Assembly: GCA_025642075.2 (NCBI GenBank)
Contig: JAODUO010000424.1
Location: forward strand, 251,001 to 315,000
Direction: 5' to 3'
Source of the DNA: Ridgeia piscesae
Lineage: Eukaryota > Annelida > Polychaeta > Sabellida > Siboglinidae
Length of the DNA: 64,000 nt
A program made the position numbers and the translations under genes. The notes below the pieces were generated by a model. It made no database searches. It was given only the letters and a program-made list of their open reading frames with translations, and had not been told where the DNA came from. Positions 11,750 to 23,599 of this stretch are shown piece by piece. Every line of letters starts with the position of its first letter. The stretch's first letter is position 1.

Positions 11750-14700
11750 GGTGGTGAACGTGTAGTATAATGACACGTCACGGAGGGTGATCACGTCAGA
11801 CGGTCTTACTGAACGTATCGTATAATGACACATCACTGAAGGTGATCGCGTCAGACGGTCTTGGTGAACGTATAGTATATTGAAACACGACACTGAAGGT
11901 GATAACGTCAGACGGTCTTGGTGAACGTACCGTATAATGACAGTCACTGAAGGTGATCGCGTACAGACGGTCTTGGTGAACCTATAGTACAGTGACACGT
12001 CAATGAAAGTGATCGCGTCAAACGGTCTTGAGAGAACGTATGTATAAGATAGAGAAGGTGATCGCGCAGCGGATTGAAGTGAACGTATCGTATAGTGACA
12101 GTCACGGAGGGTGATCGCGTCAGACGGTCTTGATGAACGTATCGTATAGTGACACGTCACTGAGGGTGATCGCGTCAGACGGTCTTGGTGAACGTATAGT
12201 ATAATGACACGTCACGGAGGGTGATCGCGTCAGACGGTCTTGGTGAACGTATCGTATAATGACACATCACTGAAGGTGATCGCGTCAGACGGTCTTGGTG
12301 AACGTATAGTATATTGACACGTCACTGAAGGTGATAACGTCAGACGGTCTTGGTGAACGTACCGTATAATGACACGTCACTGAAGGTGATCGCGTCAGAC
12401 GGTCTTGGTGAACCTATAGTATAGTGACACGTCACTGAAAGTGATCGCGTCAAACGGTCTTGGTGAACGTATCGTATAATGACACGTCACTGAAGGTGAT
12501 CGCGTCACGCGGTCTTGGTGAACGTATCGTATAGTGACACGTCACGGAAGGTGATCGCGTCAGCGGTCTTGGTGAACGTATCCTATAGTGACACGTCACT
12601 GAAGGTGATCGCGTCAGACGGTCTTGGTGAACGTATCGTATAATGACACGTCACGGAGGGTGATCGCGTCAGACGGTCTTGGTGAACGTATAGTATAATG
12701 ACACGTCACTGAAGGTGATAACGTCAGACGGTCTTGGTGAACGTATCGTATAATGACACGTCACTGAAGGTGATCGCGTCAAGCGGTCTTGGTGAACATA
12801 TAGTATAATGACACGTTCACTGAAGGTGATCGCGTCAGACGGTCTTGGTGAACGTATCGTATAATGAATGATACGTCACTGAAGGTGATCGCGTCACGCG
12901 GTCTTGGTGAACGTATCGTATAGTGACATGTCACGGAGGGTGAACGCGTCAGACTGTCTTGGTGAACGTATCGTGTATGACACGTCACGGAGGGTGATGG
13001 CGTCAGGCGATCTTGGTGAACGTATCCTATAGTGACACGTCACTGAAGGTGATAGCGTCAGACGGTCTTGGTGAACGTATAGCATAATGACACGTCACGG
13101 AGGGTGATCGCCTCAGACGGTCTTGGTGAACGTATAGTATAATGACACGTCACGGAGGGTGATCGCGTCAGACGGTCTTGATGAACGTATCGTATAGTGA
13201 CACGTCACAGAGGGTGAACGCGTCAGACGATCTTTGTGAACGTATCGTGTAATGACACGTCACGGAGGGTGATCGCGTCAGACGGTCTTGGTGAACGTAT
13301 CGTATAGTGACACGTCACTGAAAGTGATCGCGTCAGACGGTCTTGGTGAACGTAGCGTATAACGACATGTCACTGAAGGTGATCGCGTCAAGCGGTCTTG
13401 GTGAACATATAGTATAATGACACTTCACTGAAGGTTATCGCGTCAGACGGTCTTGGTGAACGTATCGTATAATGACACGTCACTGAATGTGATCGCGTCA
13501 CGCGGTCTTGGTGAACCTATAGTATAATGACACGTCACTGAAAGTGATCGCGTCAAACGGTCTTGGTGAACGTATCGTATAATGACAGGTCATGGTGGGT
13601 GATCGCGTCAGACGGTCTTGGTGAACGTATAGTATAATGACACGTCACGGAGGGTGATCGCGTCAGACGGTCTTGGTGAACGTATCGTATAATGACACAT
13701 CACTGAAGGTGATCGCGTCAGACGGTCTTGGTGAACCTATAGTATAGTGACACGTCACTGAAAGTGATCGCGTCAGACGGTCTTGGTGAACGTAGCGTAT
13801 AACGACACGTCACAGAAGGTGATCGCGTCAAGCGGTCTTGGTGAACATATAGTATAATGACACTTCACTGAAGGTGATCGCGTCAGACGGTCTTGGTGAA
13901 CGTATCGTATAATGACACGTCACTGAAGGTGATCGCGTCACGCGGTCTTTGTGAATCTATAGTATAATGACACGTCACTGAAAGTGATCGCGTCACGCGG
14001 TCTTGGTGAACGTATCGTATAGTGACACGTCACGGAGGGTGAACGCGTCAGACGGTCTTGGTGAACGTATCGTATAATGACACGTCACGGAGGGTGATCG
14101 CGTCAGACGGTCTTGGTGAACGTATCGTATAATGACACGTCACTGAAGGTGATCGCGTCAGACGGTCTTGGTGAACGTATAGTATAATGACACCTCACGG
14201 AGGGTGATCGCGTCGGACGGTCTTGGTGAACATATAGTATAACGACACGTCACTGAAGGTGATCGCGTCAGACGGTCTTGGTGAACGTATAGTATAATGA
14301 CACGTCACGAAGGTGATCGCGTCAGACGGTCTTGGTGAACGTATGTATAATGACACGTCACGGAAAGGGTGATCGCGTCAGACGGTCTTGGTGAACGTAT
14401 CGTATAACGACACGTCACAGAAGGTGATCGCCTGAAGCGGTCTTGGTGAACGTATAGTATACTGACACGTCACTGAAGGTGATAACGTCAGACGGTCTTA
14501 GTGAACCTATAGTATAATGACACGTCACGGAGGGTGATCGCGTCACGCGGTCTTGGTGAACGTATCGTATAGTGACACGTCACGGAGGGTGAACGCGTCA
14601 GACGGTCTTGGTGAACGTATCGTATATGACACGTCACTGAAGGTGATCGCGTCAGACGGTCTTGGTGAACGTATAGTATAATGACACGTCACGGAGGGTG

Positions 14701-15005
14701 ATCGCGTCAGACGGTCTTGGTGAACGTATCGTATACTGACACATCACTGAAGGTGATCGCGTCAGACGGTCTTGGTGAACCTATAGTATAGTGACACGTC
14801 ACTGAAAGTGATCGCGTCAGACGATCTTGGTGAACGTATGGTATAACGACACGTCACAGAAGGTGATCGCGTCAAAACGGTCTTGGTGAACGTATGGTAT
14901 AATGACACTTCACGAAGGTGATCGCGAGCGGTCTTGGTGAACGTATCGTTAATGAACGTCACTGAAGGTGATCGACAGTCTTGTGAATTATAAAAAATGA
15001 ACGTT
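11750..15005. repeat. 55-bp satellite array, about 59 copies
   Basis: A 55-bp unit built on TGACACGTCACTGAAGGTGA, followed by TCGCGTCAGACGGTCTTGGT and GAACGTATCGTATAA, repeats about 59 times. Common variants are CTGAAGG versus CGGAGGG, GTATCG versus GTATAG, and CAGACGG versus CACGCGG or CAAGCGG. These variants recur in mixed order, suggesting higher-order or gene-conversion structure. Copies decay after about 14890 with deletions. It lies in the TSP1-gene intron. Another copy-like stretch lies at about 15080-15130. Confidence 0.97.
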
Positions 15006-15134
15006 AGATCCATACATCGAATATCATATACATATATATATCAATGTAATATATAATCATATGTAATATAACTATATATACTGACACGTCACTGAAGGTG
15101 ATAACGTCAGACGGTCTTAGTGAACCTATAATAA

Positions 15135-15688
15135 TACGTCACTCAAAATGATTTATTTGGTATGAGGTTTAAAGCTCACGCGGCTTTTGATAACATATCT
15201 TTATTTTGTTTACCAAAAGTTTTTCGGATAACTACTCAGAAAATGCTTGTTTGGGAAAGTATCGTGTATGACACGTCAGTTATTGGTATTCTCAAGGCGG
15301 TTTAAAAGTGAAAAGTTTTTAGTTTTGTTTGACACGCACGGATTAATCCCAAAGGGCTTGATGGAAGTTTTGTATAATGACACATTTTACTAAAGGTAAT
15401 TTTTTGCTGTCCCTTTAAAAAGGTTTGGGTTTTAATATTAAATAAAAAATGACAGCAATCAAAAGTTTTATTTCTCAGATTATCTTTTTCTAAAAGTTTT
15501 TTATAAGCCCCAAAAGGTTTATCCTAACGTCTTGATGAACATATTAAAATACAAACGACACTTCAAAAAATTTTTATTTGGTGATTTTGCTTTCACATGA
15601 TCTTTGGTGAACTATCGGATAATGATACGTCACTGAAGTGTGATCGACAGTCAATGTGTAAATTATTGAAACGATAACCTAATAACAT

Positions 15689-15690
<2 letters not shown>
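15135..15690. repeat. First copy of a duplicated block, hybrid with the 55-bp satellite
   Basis: Shares, in the same order, words with 15830-16460: TATGAGGT, GGATTAATCCCA versus GTATTAATCCCA, ACAGCAATCAAAAGT, AGCCCCAAA and TTATTGAAACGATAAC. Between them it carries satellite words such as GTATGACACGTCAG, GTATAATGACACA and CGTCACTGAAG at places where the other copy has unrelated bases. It ends at a TA microsatellite, as does the other copy. Confidence 0.8.

Positions 15691-15770
<80 letters not shown>
15691..15770. repeat. (TA)n microsatellite
   Basis: Pure AT dinucleotide run between the two copies of the duplicated block. Confidence 0.97.
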
Positions 15771-15773
<3 letters not shown>

Positions 15774-15819
15774 CATGATCTATGTGTAAACGTTGACTAT
15801 TTAAAGAAATATATATCGT

Positions 15820-16480
15820 TTCACATCCAAATATTATTTATTTGGCTATGAGGTATGCAATGACTCATGTATACGTGCATTTTGATAATCATATCATTTA
15901 TTCTATTGCATCCAATATTTTTAGCTTGGATATTTACTACTACTTAGAAACTGCATTGTTTGGACACTGCTAAGCTACACACAAAGTCAGTTTTATTTGG
16001 TATTCTACTAATGTTGCGGCTTTAACAATGTGAAACGTTTAATATTATGTTTGAAAGCATGTGTATTAATCCCACGTCATTGATACGGCAGTAGTTTTGT
16101 CCCATAATGTAGCACTGTTTTTTTATTTCATCTAATTAGGTAATTTACATTGCTATGTCCATTTAACAAGGATTTGGGTTTCTGACATATTAACTAAATA
16201 ATTACAGCAATCAAAAGTCTATATTTTTCTCATATTATACTTTCTGCTAAAAGTTATTTAGTAGCCCCAAATTAGTTGACTAACCTAACACTTGATGGAC
16301 ATTTAAGATACAACCACGACGCTTACAACAAAATTGTTTATTTCGTTGTGTTCTGACAATTTTTCACATTATTTTCACGGCATGACACTTCGGATGATGA
16401 TTAAAAAATTGGTGTGAACGAAAATGTGTTAAATTTATTGAAACGATAACGCAATGAACATTTTAGATATAAAACAACGA
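15820..16480. repeat. Second copy of the duplicated block
   Basis: Diverged duplicate of 15135-15690, without the satellite-like words, ending in TTATTGAAACGATAACGC just before another TA run. It is non-coding and probably the original form of the block. Confidence 0.8.
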
Positions 16481-16484
16481 CCTG

Positions 16485-16570
<86 letters not shown>
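16485..16570. repeat. (TA)n microsatellite
   Basis: Pure TA run. The following 16571-16842 has no recognised feature. Confidence 0.97.
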
Positions 16571-16573
<3 letters not shown>

Positions 16574-16842
16574 AATATACGCACATTTAGCCGAGAGAAA
16601 AATCGAAGCACACGCAAGTCTGGTTTCACAACTAAAACAGTAGGGGAAATTCGGCCCATAAATATCGCCGCCGCCGGTAGCAGAAACGGACGATTATGTA
16701 AAGGCGAGCGCAAGTAGGTCACACTTCACCGCTGGAACAAAGGGACGATTTGGCCCAATGGGTCGAATACATTTTGAGCCGAAACATCCGGCTCCAAACG
16801 ACAACAACATGCCAAGAGAAGCATATATTTATCAATACGTAC

Positions 16843-17044
16843 CGTTTCGCTGTTTTGCCAAGATTTCTTCCAGTTGCTTTTCTTGTCTTTCTACCTTGTC
16901 TTGCAGCTGATACAACATAGTCGCCAGTGTCCTCATGTCGGTGACTTCGTCAATGCAATGTTTTGTGGTACATTGCGACCTCACTGGGTACACGATACAT
17001 ATGATAACACTCAGAACCAACAGAGAAAACACGAGTGAACCCAT
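16843..17044 (-). CDS. First coding exon of secreted coiled-coil/TSP1 protein: signal peptide and coiled coil
   Basis: The ATG at 17042-17044 opens 67 codons. Residues 1-23 form a clear signal peptide: 'MGSLVFSLLVLSVIICIVYP' followed by VRS, with likely cleavage before Gln-Cys. A short segment with two cysteines follows (CTTKHC), then a heptad-patterned stretch of about 35 residues ('LATMLYQLQDKVERQEKQLE', 'EILAKQRN') predicted to form a coiled coil, suggesting oligomerisation. The exon ends in phase 1 at a strong GTACGT donor and joins in frame to the TSP1 exon at 9573-9746, giving Asn-Gly-Ala-Val across the junction. The 7.1 kb intron is full of repeats. Signal peptide plus coiled coil plus adhesive domain is a common plan for mollusc secreted defence or matrix proteins; the specific role is unknown. 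Confidence 0.8.
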
Positions 17045-17300
17045 ATTTGATTAATCTTCTCTTCGTCCAACGTCTGTACGCGACAACGTTCTGCTTCGGC
17101 TTACGCTACTAAGTCTGAGTAATGCCGTGTGAACTCCTGGTCGACTACACCCCGTTCAGTGAACGTCTTGCCCTAATAGACCCAGACCCAATAACATGCG
17201 CACACACCCCCGTCGTATATAAAAGCCACTATTGGCTTCTTTACGACGTATCCCATTCAGATTCAGATAATAGACCCAGTTGACCAGCCCCCCCCCCAGC
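17045..17300. promoter_or_regulatory. putative promoter region with a TATA-like word
   Basis: TATATAAAAG occurs at 17216-17225 on the plus strand, about 170 bp upstream of the minus-strand ATG, in a GC-richer stretch. In plus orientation it is a good TATA box with no plus-strand ORF after it; in minus orientation it reads CTTTTATATA, a weaker match. Which strand it serves, if any, is unclear. Confidence 0.25.
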
Positions 17301-17870
17301 TTGAATCAATGAATTGAGTACGTTCGGTTAACCCTTCACGGGGCTGTTGTGTTTACGTTCCGCTTGAGATGATTAACACAGGCCTCACTGTGTCGAGAGC
17401 GTTAAAGGGGAACTGATACACAGCTGTAACATTCCATATACCTAAATGAATACTATATAAGTATACATTAATGGTGACAGAAGCATATTCACTTATCAGA
17501 CAAACTGGGAAAAAAATATTTTCAGTGCCTAAATCGTCGTCATAGAACACTGCGTATCGCCATCTTTAGTCCAAGCCGAGTGGTTTGATTACCTCATATC
17601 TAGCCCATGTAAAATTTTGGTTTCTTTCGGTTTTCTTCGTTATTAGACATTTCTGCGAAAAAACAAAGATATGGTACCTTATTATACACGAAAGGGGTCC
17701 TATGTGTCAACAAATAATATTTATTTGCATTCGTAATAAAAAGGTGAAATTAAATACCAAAGATTTTTAACCAATGAAAATATTCGAAACGTGACACTTC
17801 CCGAGAGCAGATTTTGACAGGCTTCAAGGGGCGGGCCTACCGAAAGGAAGGTCAGTCCGGACTATTTTTC
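17301..17870. other. intergenic, nothing recognised
   Basis: AT-rich DNA with only short random frames; a nine-base C run lies at about 17289-17297. Confidence 0.5.
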
Positions 17871-18126
17871 TGTTGTTTACAAATGTCGGAAGTGTTTTAC
17901 GTTAGCGAGGAGCTACGCTATTTGCTAGTGGTCTTGGATAAATCACAGTAGAAAATGGATCCGACAGAGGAAGCATTTGTAGCACAAGTGAGAGAAGCAT
18001 CTATAGCACAAGTGACACACGTAAAGCCATTAATTCTTGCTTAACCCAGCGTGCGAGCCGAGGTGCGAGGCGTCAATTAAACCCCGCCGAGAGTCGACGA
18101 GACGGCGAGAAAAGATCGCAATTTTT

Positions 18127-18288
18127 ATGGAATCGAGGATGTTTGATTTTGGGAACAATGTGAATGTGGCATGGTGTTTGTGTGGATACTGCGTCCCAAT
18201 GTCGACGCACATCGAATTTGTATGTTGTCTGGAGAAAGCTGGGTTGCTCGACCGTGCTGACAGATGCCTGCATGAGCTATGTCAATGA
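18127..18288 (+). pseudogene. Fragment with P2X7 receptor intracellular-domain-like zinc motif
   Basis: A plus-strand frame contains 'WCLCGYCVPMSTHIEFVCC' from about 18172. The W-C-x-C-G-x-C-x2-M-x-T pattern with a following C-C pair matches the cysteine-rich C-terminal cytosolic domain of P2X7 receptors. That domain is also widespread in mollusc and cnidarian transposon-associated proteins. The frame stops at TGA (18286-18288) after about 30 more residues ('DRADRCLHELCQ'), well short of the full domain, so the piece is truncated. The upstream text at 17883-18040 has short open frames but does not continue in the same frame. It is probably a pseudogene or transposon-borne fragment rather than a receptor. 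Confidence 0.55.
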
Positions 18289-18299
18289 CTGACGAAGAC

Positions 18300-19033
18300 A
18301 TCTGTCAATGACACAATGTTGGGAATATCGGTCTGTTGTCTATGTGCGATTTGCGTGCAGACTCGTTCGTTCGACCAAAGTAGGTAGTAGGTAAGTAATA
18401 TGTAGTTCAACAGGTATCGAAAAATTATTTTGCAATTCAAACCTAAACAGAGCAATTATACTTGTATGGCCACACAATGACACATATTAAATAAAAAATT
18501 CATTCTATCTTCGAATTCGTAACGTAAATCTTTGTTACAAACTTATTTTATTTTTGACAGGATGTTACATGATGTGTGCATCCTTTTAATATAATTATTT
18601 AATTTCCATTTTAAAAATGTTAATACAATTTGTTTAATTTATGTAAATAATGTTATTTAGATATGCGTGCTGCCATGCAATTTATAATATAGTCTGAATA
18701 ATAAATAGATGTGTAATAAGGACATTGTGCAATTTTACATGAAATATTGAATTGGAGTTTTAATGTATTGTATACAGTATATTGGATATGTGCGGGTGTA
18801 TATGTTATCAAGACCACATCATGACAATCATAAATTCATGTGTTTGCAAAATGCTGTAACAAATTTTACATAAAAATTATTTGTTTGTGAAATGCTGTGA
18901 TAATTTTATTAAAGTATTTCACAAACAAATCAACCAATGCGCTGACTTCATGATGTGATATTGATGAATTACACAGTTTTGCCAATTACTAATAATCATT
19001 ATAAGATAATGATTGTTTACTATAAATCAAATG
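18300..19033. other. AT-rich non-coding DNA with a hairpin
   Basis: Holds a 15-bp perfect inverted repeat, ATTTGTTTGTGAAAT at 18879-18893 and its complement at 18916-18930, with a 22-nt loop. Nothing else was recognised. Confidence 0.5.
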
Positions 19034-19527
19034 TCAGAATGTATCGGTTAGCTGCATATCATCACTGCACATGTTCAATGGGATGCTTCCAACAGGCAGC
19101 AGGCATAGTATACTAGCCTGGGTTTTTTGCAGGTGCAGAAAAGGGAAATTAGTTTTTTTTTGTAAACAACAACATTTTCTCTGTTTCTCATTAGTGTCAG
19201 AACTGCTTGAGTCATCATCAGTGATACCGCTGTCATCCGCTACCACAGATTCCGCATCACTGTCTTCAGGATTTTCCTTCTGACTGTTGCAGACAGAATG
19301 ATTTGAAGATGGAAACAGTGAGACTGGGACATCCGAAGTGTCATCCACATTGACTGGACTGCCACGGTCAGTTGAAGAAGGCATGCAGGACTGCGACAAC
19401 AACTTTGCATACCCATGGGCATGATGAATATTCAATGGAACAACAATATCATCTGTATTAATTGCTGCATTGATAAAGTATCGCATTGGCGACATGATCA
19501 CTGGCTCTGTTTGAGTTTGACACTACA
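19034..19527 (-). CDS. Unidentified exon, Ser/Asp-rich, probable last exon
   Basis: A minus-strand open stretch of about 163 codons follows an acceptor-like CTTTAACTTGTAG and ends in a stop at 19034. It starts 'CQTQTEPVIMSPMRYFINAA', continues with 'LLSQSCMPSSTDRG', and contains a low-complexity acidic serine tract ('DDSGITDDDSSSSDTNEK') followed by a basic cysteine cluster ('KQRKCCCLQKK'). The composition suggests a nuclear or regulatory protein tail; no family was recognised. It may belong with the minus-strand exon-like pieces at 23600-23970, now separated from it by an inserted hAT element. Alternatively it is a transposon-borne frame. Confidence 0.4.
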
Positions 19528-20941
19528 AGTTAAAGGCTTTGCAATGTGAACCAATCCCATTTATCTGGTGCACAGGATCCTTTGAAAGGTGTGCTTGGTA
19601 TTTGTGAATTTCCCTTTATCTGAAAGAATGATACATATGTAAGATGGGGGATGTATCTTCTGTGATATACATATAAATAACAATGTTTTGTCATCTTTTG
19701 TTTTCTCATTGCATTATCTATGTCATAAAAAAAAACCCGAATAAATAAACTTATAATTGGCATTTTGGAAAGTGTTCAGGATCTAATTTTGTGTAGATGC
19801 ATCTATGGATATTGTAACGTACTATGCACGAGAAATCTAAATTTGATTGAATTATTCCACAGGCCCCATAGGGTCCCCCAGACTATTTTTCCACAATTGT
19901 TAAACAAATCTACTTTTGCATGGCTGTTGCATGTGGTGGTGCTACTGTACACAAGAAATCTGTATTTTATTGCATCATTCTAAGGGTCCCCATAACACAA
20001 AGTAATACTGGTGATTTGGTTTTTGAGAAGATCCCTTGAAATTACCCCCATATCAGTTTTGTGTATGGGTTATTTGCTTTCTGGCTTGTCTGCTACTGCT
20101 AGCCAGGGTCACTGGTCAACTCTGTCTCGATGAGACCAGTGGACAGTGGGCTGGGCAGGGCAATAAATAGAACATTACCTTTTCAATGGTGCATTCTGTG
20201 CGGATTCCATTATATGACTAACCTTCCTGGCATATTTTAATTAACATGTATGTGTTCTGAGTCATTCAGACATCATTACAAACAACAAAACCCACTCCTA
20301 CATAAGCAGCTCACATAAATTACATAGTAAACCAATTATACAAGCCCACTTGCACATATAAGGAAATAAAATGTTTAAGTTAGTTAGGTGCAATCAATGT
20401 CCTCCTTGTTCCAATCAGAGACACCTGATGGGGCTTCATCCAGGCAGTGATGTTTGTATTGGGTATGGATAGTCTTTTCACTCTTGCTAGGAAACACAGG
20501 GACACTACTAAGATTGTGATCTTATTGCCTAATTTGCACTAGGCTGTTAACTGCAATTAGTAACAGCAGTCCTCTGTTGTACTTTGATCATGATGTTTAC
20601 AACCCTTGCAGGTAACAATGCAGGCTATGGGCCAATGTAAGGTTCCAAATGTTTTTCACACATGTAACTATTAATTTAAATCATGGGATCAGTGATATTA
20701 CTACCTGCTGTCAGGAGACTATTCTGACCCTCAACTAAAACAAATGTGTGCTTGTTTGTCATTTGCAAAGCAAAACTGCAAATTCTTAAAGGTGAGATCC
20801 ACATTTGGGTAAATAATGTTTTGGGGGATAAAAAAACTTTGTCGGTTATTTAGAAATTTATTAATCTGTCAATTTTTAAATATCGGACACTAGTGACTTA
20901 TTATGTATGTCAAAACAATTGCTTGTAAAATATTGAAATAA
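19528..20941. other. non-coding DNA, possibly intron of the unidentified minus-strand gene
   Basis: AT-rich, only short open frames; nothing recognised. Confidence 0.4.
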
Positions 20942-23234
20942 GTTCCATGTAGTGCTGGTTCGATATTCGATATATCGAAGTATCGCGATACTTGCGAAAG
21001 TTCGATACCGATATTTAGTGGTATCGCGATACTTCGATACTTTTGGTATCGAACGCCCACTGTTCGATACCTTCGATACCTTCGATACCTTCGATACCTT
21101 CGATACCTTCGATACCTTCGATACCTTCGATACCTTCGATACCTTCGATACCTTCGATACCTTCGATTAACCTTCGATACCTTCGATCCCTTAAACCCAC
21201 CCCAAAGTCCCATTCGACGATGTCGATGCGAAGACGCAACATCGTTGTTGATGACGACGTTGTTTACGGGAGCTATCACTACAGCGCTTCGCAGCCTAAA
21301 TTGACTTAGGCGGGGTTTGTTTAAAAATAATATAACATAAAATGTGAATTGTTTTCTAAAACTTTATTGTAGAGTTAGTTTGTATAATAACTGTTTTCTG
21401 TGAGCGATCTTAGCCTAGGTCAGACTTCGCTTAGCCTCGTTATCCAAACCAAGGATCATACGTGACGCTCTCGCTTGGTGGCACTACCATGTCATCTTTC
21501 TCCCTACTTTACTTACGGTTACGCGTACAAAAACACACATCCAATAGCATTTTTATAGAGTGTTTATTGCACGCACTAGTATTTATGAAACTAGTTTAAT
21601 AATAATATTGTTAATATAAATAATTATTCGAGCGCGATGCGGAGGCTTTGTTTATCCGGGTTCCGTTTGGTGGCGCTGTTTTGTTGTTTGGTGGCGCCAC
21701 CATTTGCCGTACACGACGCCCACAACCAAGACGAACGACAACATGTCGAACGTTCATCGCTAATTTGGCACTTTTCCAACAAAGACTGTCTGCTATGCTA
21801 GAAACGTCTCAAAGATAGTGGGGGAAATACATCGAATTTGACGAAACATGTCACCAATCAAGAAGCTATCAAAACGTGATGATCAACTTTCAGCGTACGG
21901 CATGTCGACGTCGTCGACGTTGACGTTGTGGACAACGTCGCATTGCCGTTGACTCGAGAACGTGTTCTTTCGAAATATTCGACAATGAGCAAGCAGTGGA
22001 CATCAAGTTACAGTCGAAGCGAATCGCCATCGATTGCCGAATCTACTAAGTAACTGCGGCCACAGCGTCAAGAAGTGACATATACGACGTGACTGATTAA
22101 CGATGACGATTCGCTTACTGCATCTACTGCCACTGTGACACTGGCACTGGCCAAACAGGTTCACCACTGGCAGAGCCAGAGCCGAGGTAGAGGAAGAAAC
22201 TGATATGTTCTTGAAAACAGTTGCAAAAACATAATGGGGCTTGTTATGTGTACTTGATAACGTGGTAATTTAAGTTTTATATTTAAAAAAATATTGGTGT
22301 GAACTGGGAAGTACAATTGTAATTTAAATTAATATTTTTTCAATTATTAATTAGTGTTATTTTATTGTAATCATCTATACAGTTTTGATGCTAAATCACA
22401 ATTATCTTTATGATAGAATTAATAATAATAAAGTTATAACAGTGAGGGTTCAGCTGTGCTGGCAGTGACACTATTATAAGTGATAGGTGTTTTTATATAA
22501 TAATAACATATTATTTGTATGTTTCATTTGTTTCAGCTGTATTTGTTGATGGTCATTTTAGGAGACACATTGACTTGAAATTAAGCTGCTATATTAAAGT
22601 GTATTTACAAACAGCTGGGGTGAAGTACTGTTATTAATTTAAAATAATTCAGTGCAATTAATTAATTAATTTGTCACTAGGTATTTTATTGCAGTTGTCT
22701 TTATTGTTTTAATATTATATTACAATTACCTTTTAGTTTTACAACAGTAATCAATTATATTGAAACTGTTGTTTGTGTACTTACATAAATTGAAAATTGC
22801 ATATTAATCATTGTTTGCATGACTATAAAATTGTCACATATTTCCCTACAAGTGAAACATTTTGTGTTTCTGTGGCATTAGTCTAAGTGGATAGTAGTGT
22901 TTCTTTGAAGATCTCTACTGTACTGAATTACACTTATAAGGTAAATTTCGAGTATCGACTAAAAATCTAGTATCGATTGATATCGAAGAATTCTGATATC
23001 GAACCAGTAATATATCGATCGGTATCGAAGAATTCTGGTATCAAACCAGTAATATATCGATTGATATCGAACCAGCACTACTTCTGTTGCATACTGTGCT
23101 TCTACTGGGGAAATGTGTTCTATGTGAAAATTAGACTGATTACAACGTAAGTATCGAGTATCGAGTATTGAACAAAATTCAGGTATCTATCGGTATCGAA
23201 CAAAACCTGGTATCGAACCAGCACTAGTTCCATG
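20942..23234. mobile_element. hAT-superfamily DNA transposon, 2.28 kb, with target-site duplication
   Basis: Element 20950-23226 is bounded by a perfect 16-bp terminal inverted repeat (TAGTGCTGGTTCGATA and its complement) and by perfect 8-bp direct repeats GTTCCATG at 20942-20949 and 23227-23234. An 8-bp duplication and TAGTG termini are hallmarks of hAT elements. Both subterminal regions are rich in TATCGA-type words. Inside, at about 21760-21880 on the plus strand, a BED-finger-like frame is readable ('RSSLIWHFSNKDCLLC', then 'GGNTSNLTKHVTNQ') with a stop within it. No downstream transposase domain is present, so this is an internally deleted, non-autonomous copy. Confidence 0.9.
21063..21182. 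repeat. (ATACCTTCG)n 9-bp tandem array inside the hAT element
   Basis: About 13 copies of a 9-bp unit that matches the element's own subterminal TATCGA-rich words; likely an expansion of the transposon end. Confidence 0.95.
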
Positions 23235-23599
23235 TGTATTGTATATTTTGACCATGCATATTCTACAGCAATAACAGCAGGGGCATACATGAAGTTATAA
23301 AATATTCTACGGATATTTTATGATGACACCCTTTAATATGCCTAAATTAAAATACTAAATGTGTTCCCAGGTAATATTGCCAATTGACTTGGGTTATGAT
23401 GGGCAATGTCATTGGATAGACACATTAACATACTTAATAGTGACACTATGTTAAGTGTGATTGATTCTGTAGCATGTTTTATTGTTGTTATACTAATTAT
23501 TTCATAGAAAGTTGTGCGATGCACACATGTACAGATGTTACCAGAAACAAATACAATGATACCATACTCATAATGACAATAATATTTTACTAACCTGCA

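Noticed and set aside
10985..12160. 391-codon minus-strand open frame
   Set aside because: It runs through GA/GACAGA simple repeats and the 55-bp satellite; the Ser-Leu and Cys-Leu runs are repeat translations.
11750..15005. 55-bp repeats considered as CRISPR or coding repeat protein
   Set aside because: No spacers, 55 is not a multiple of three, and frames are broken throughout.
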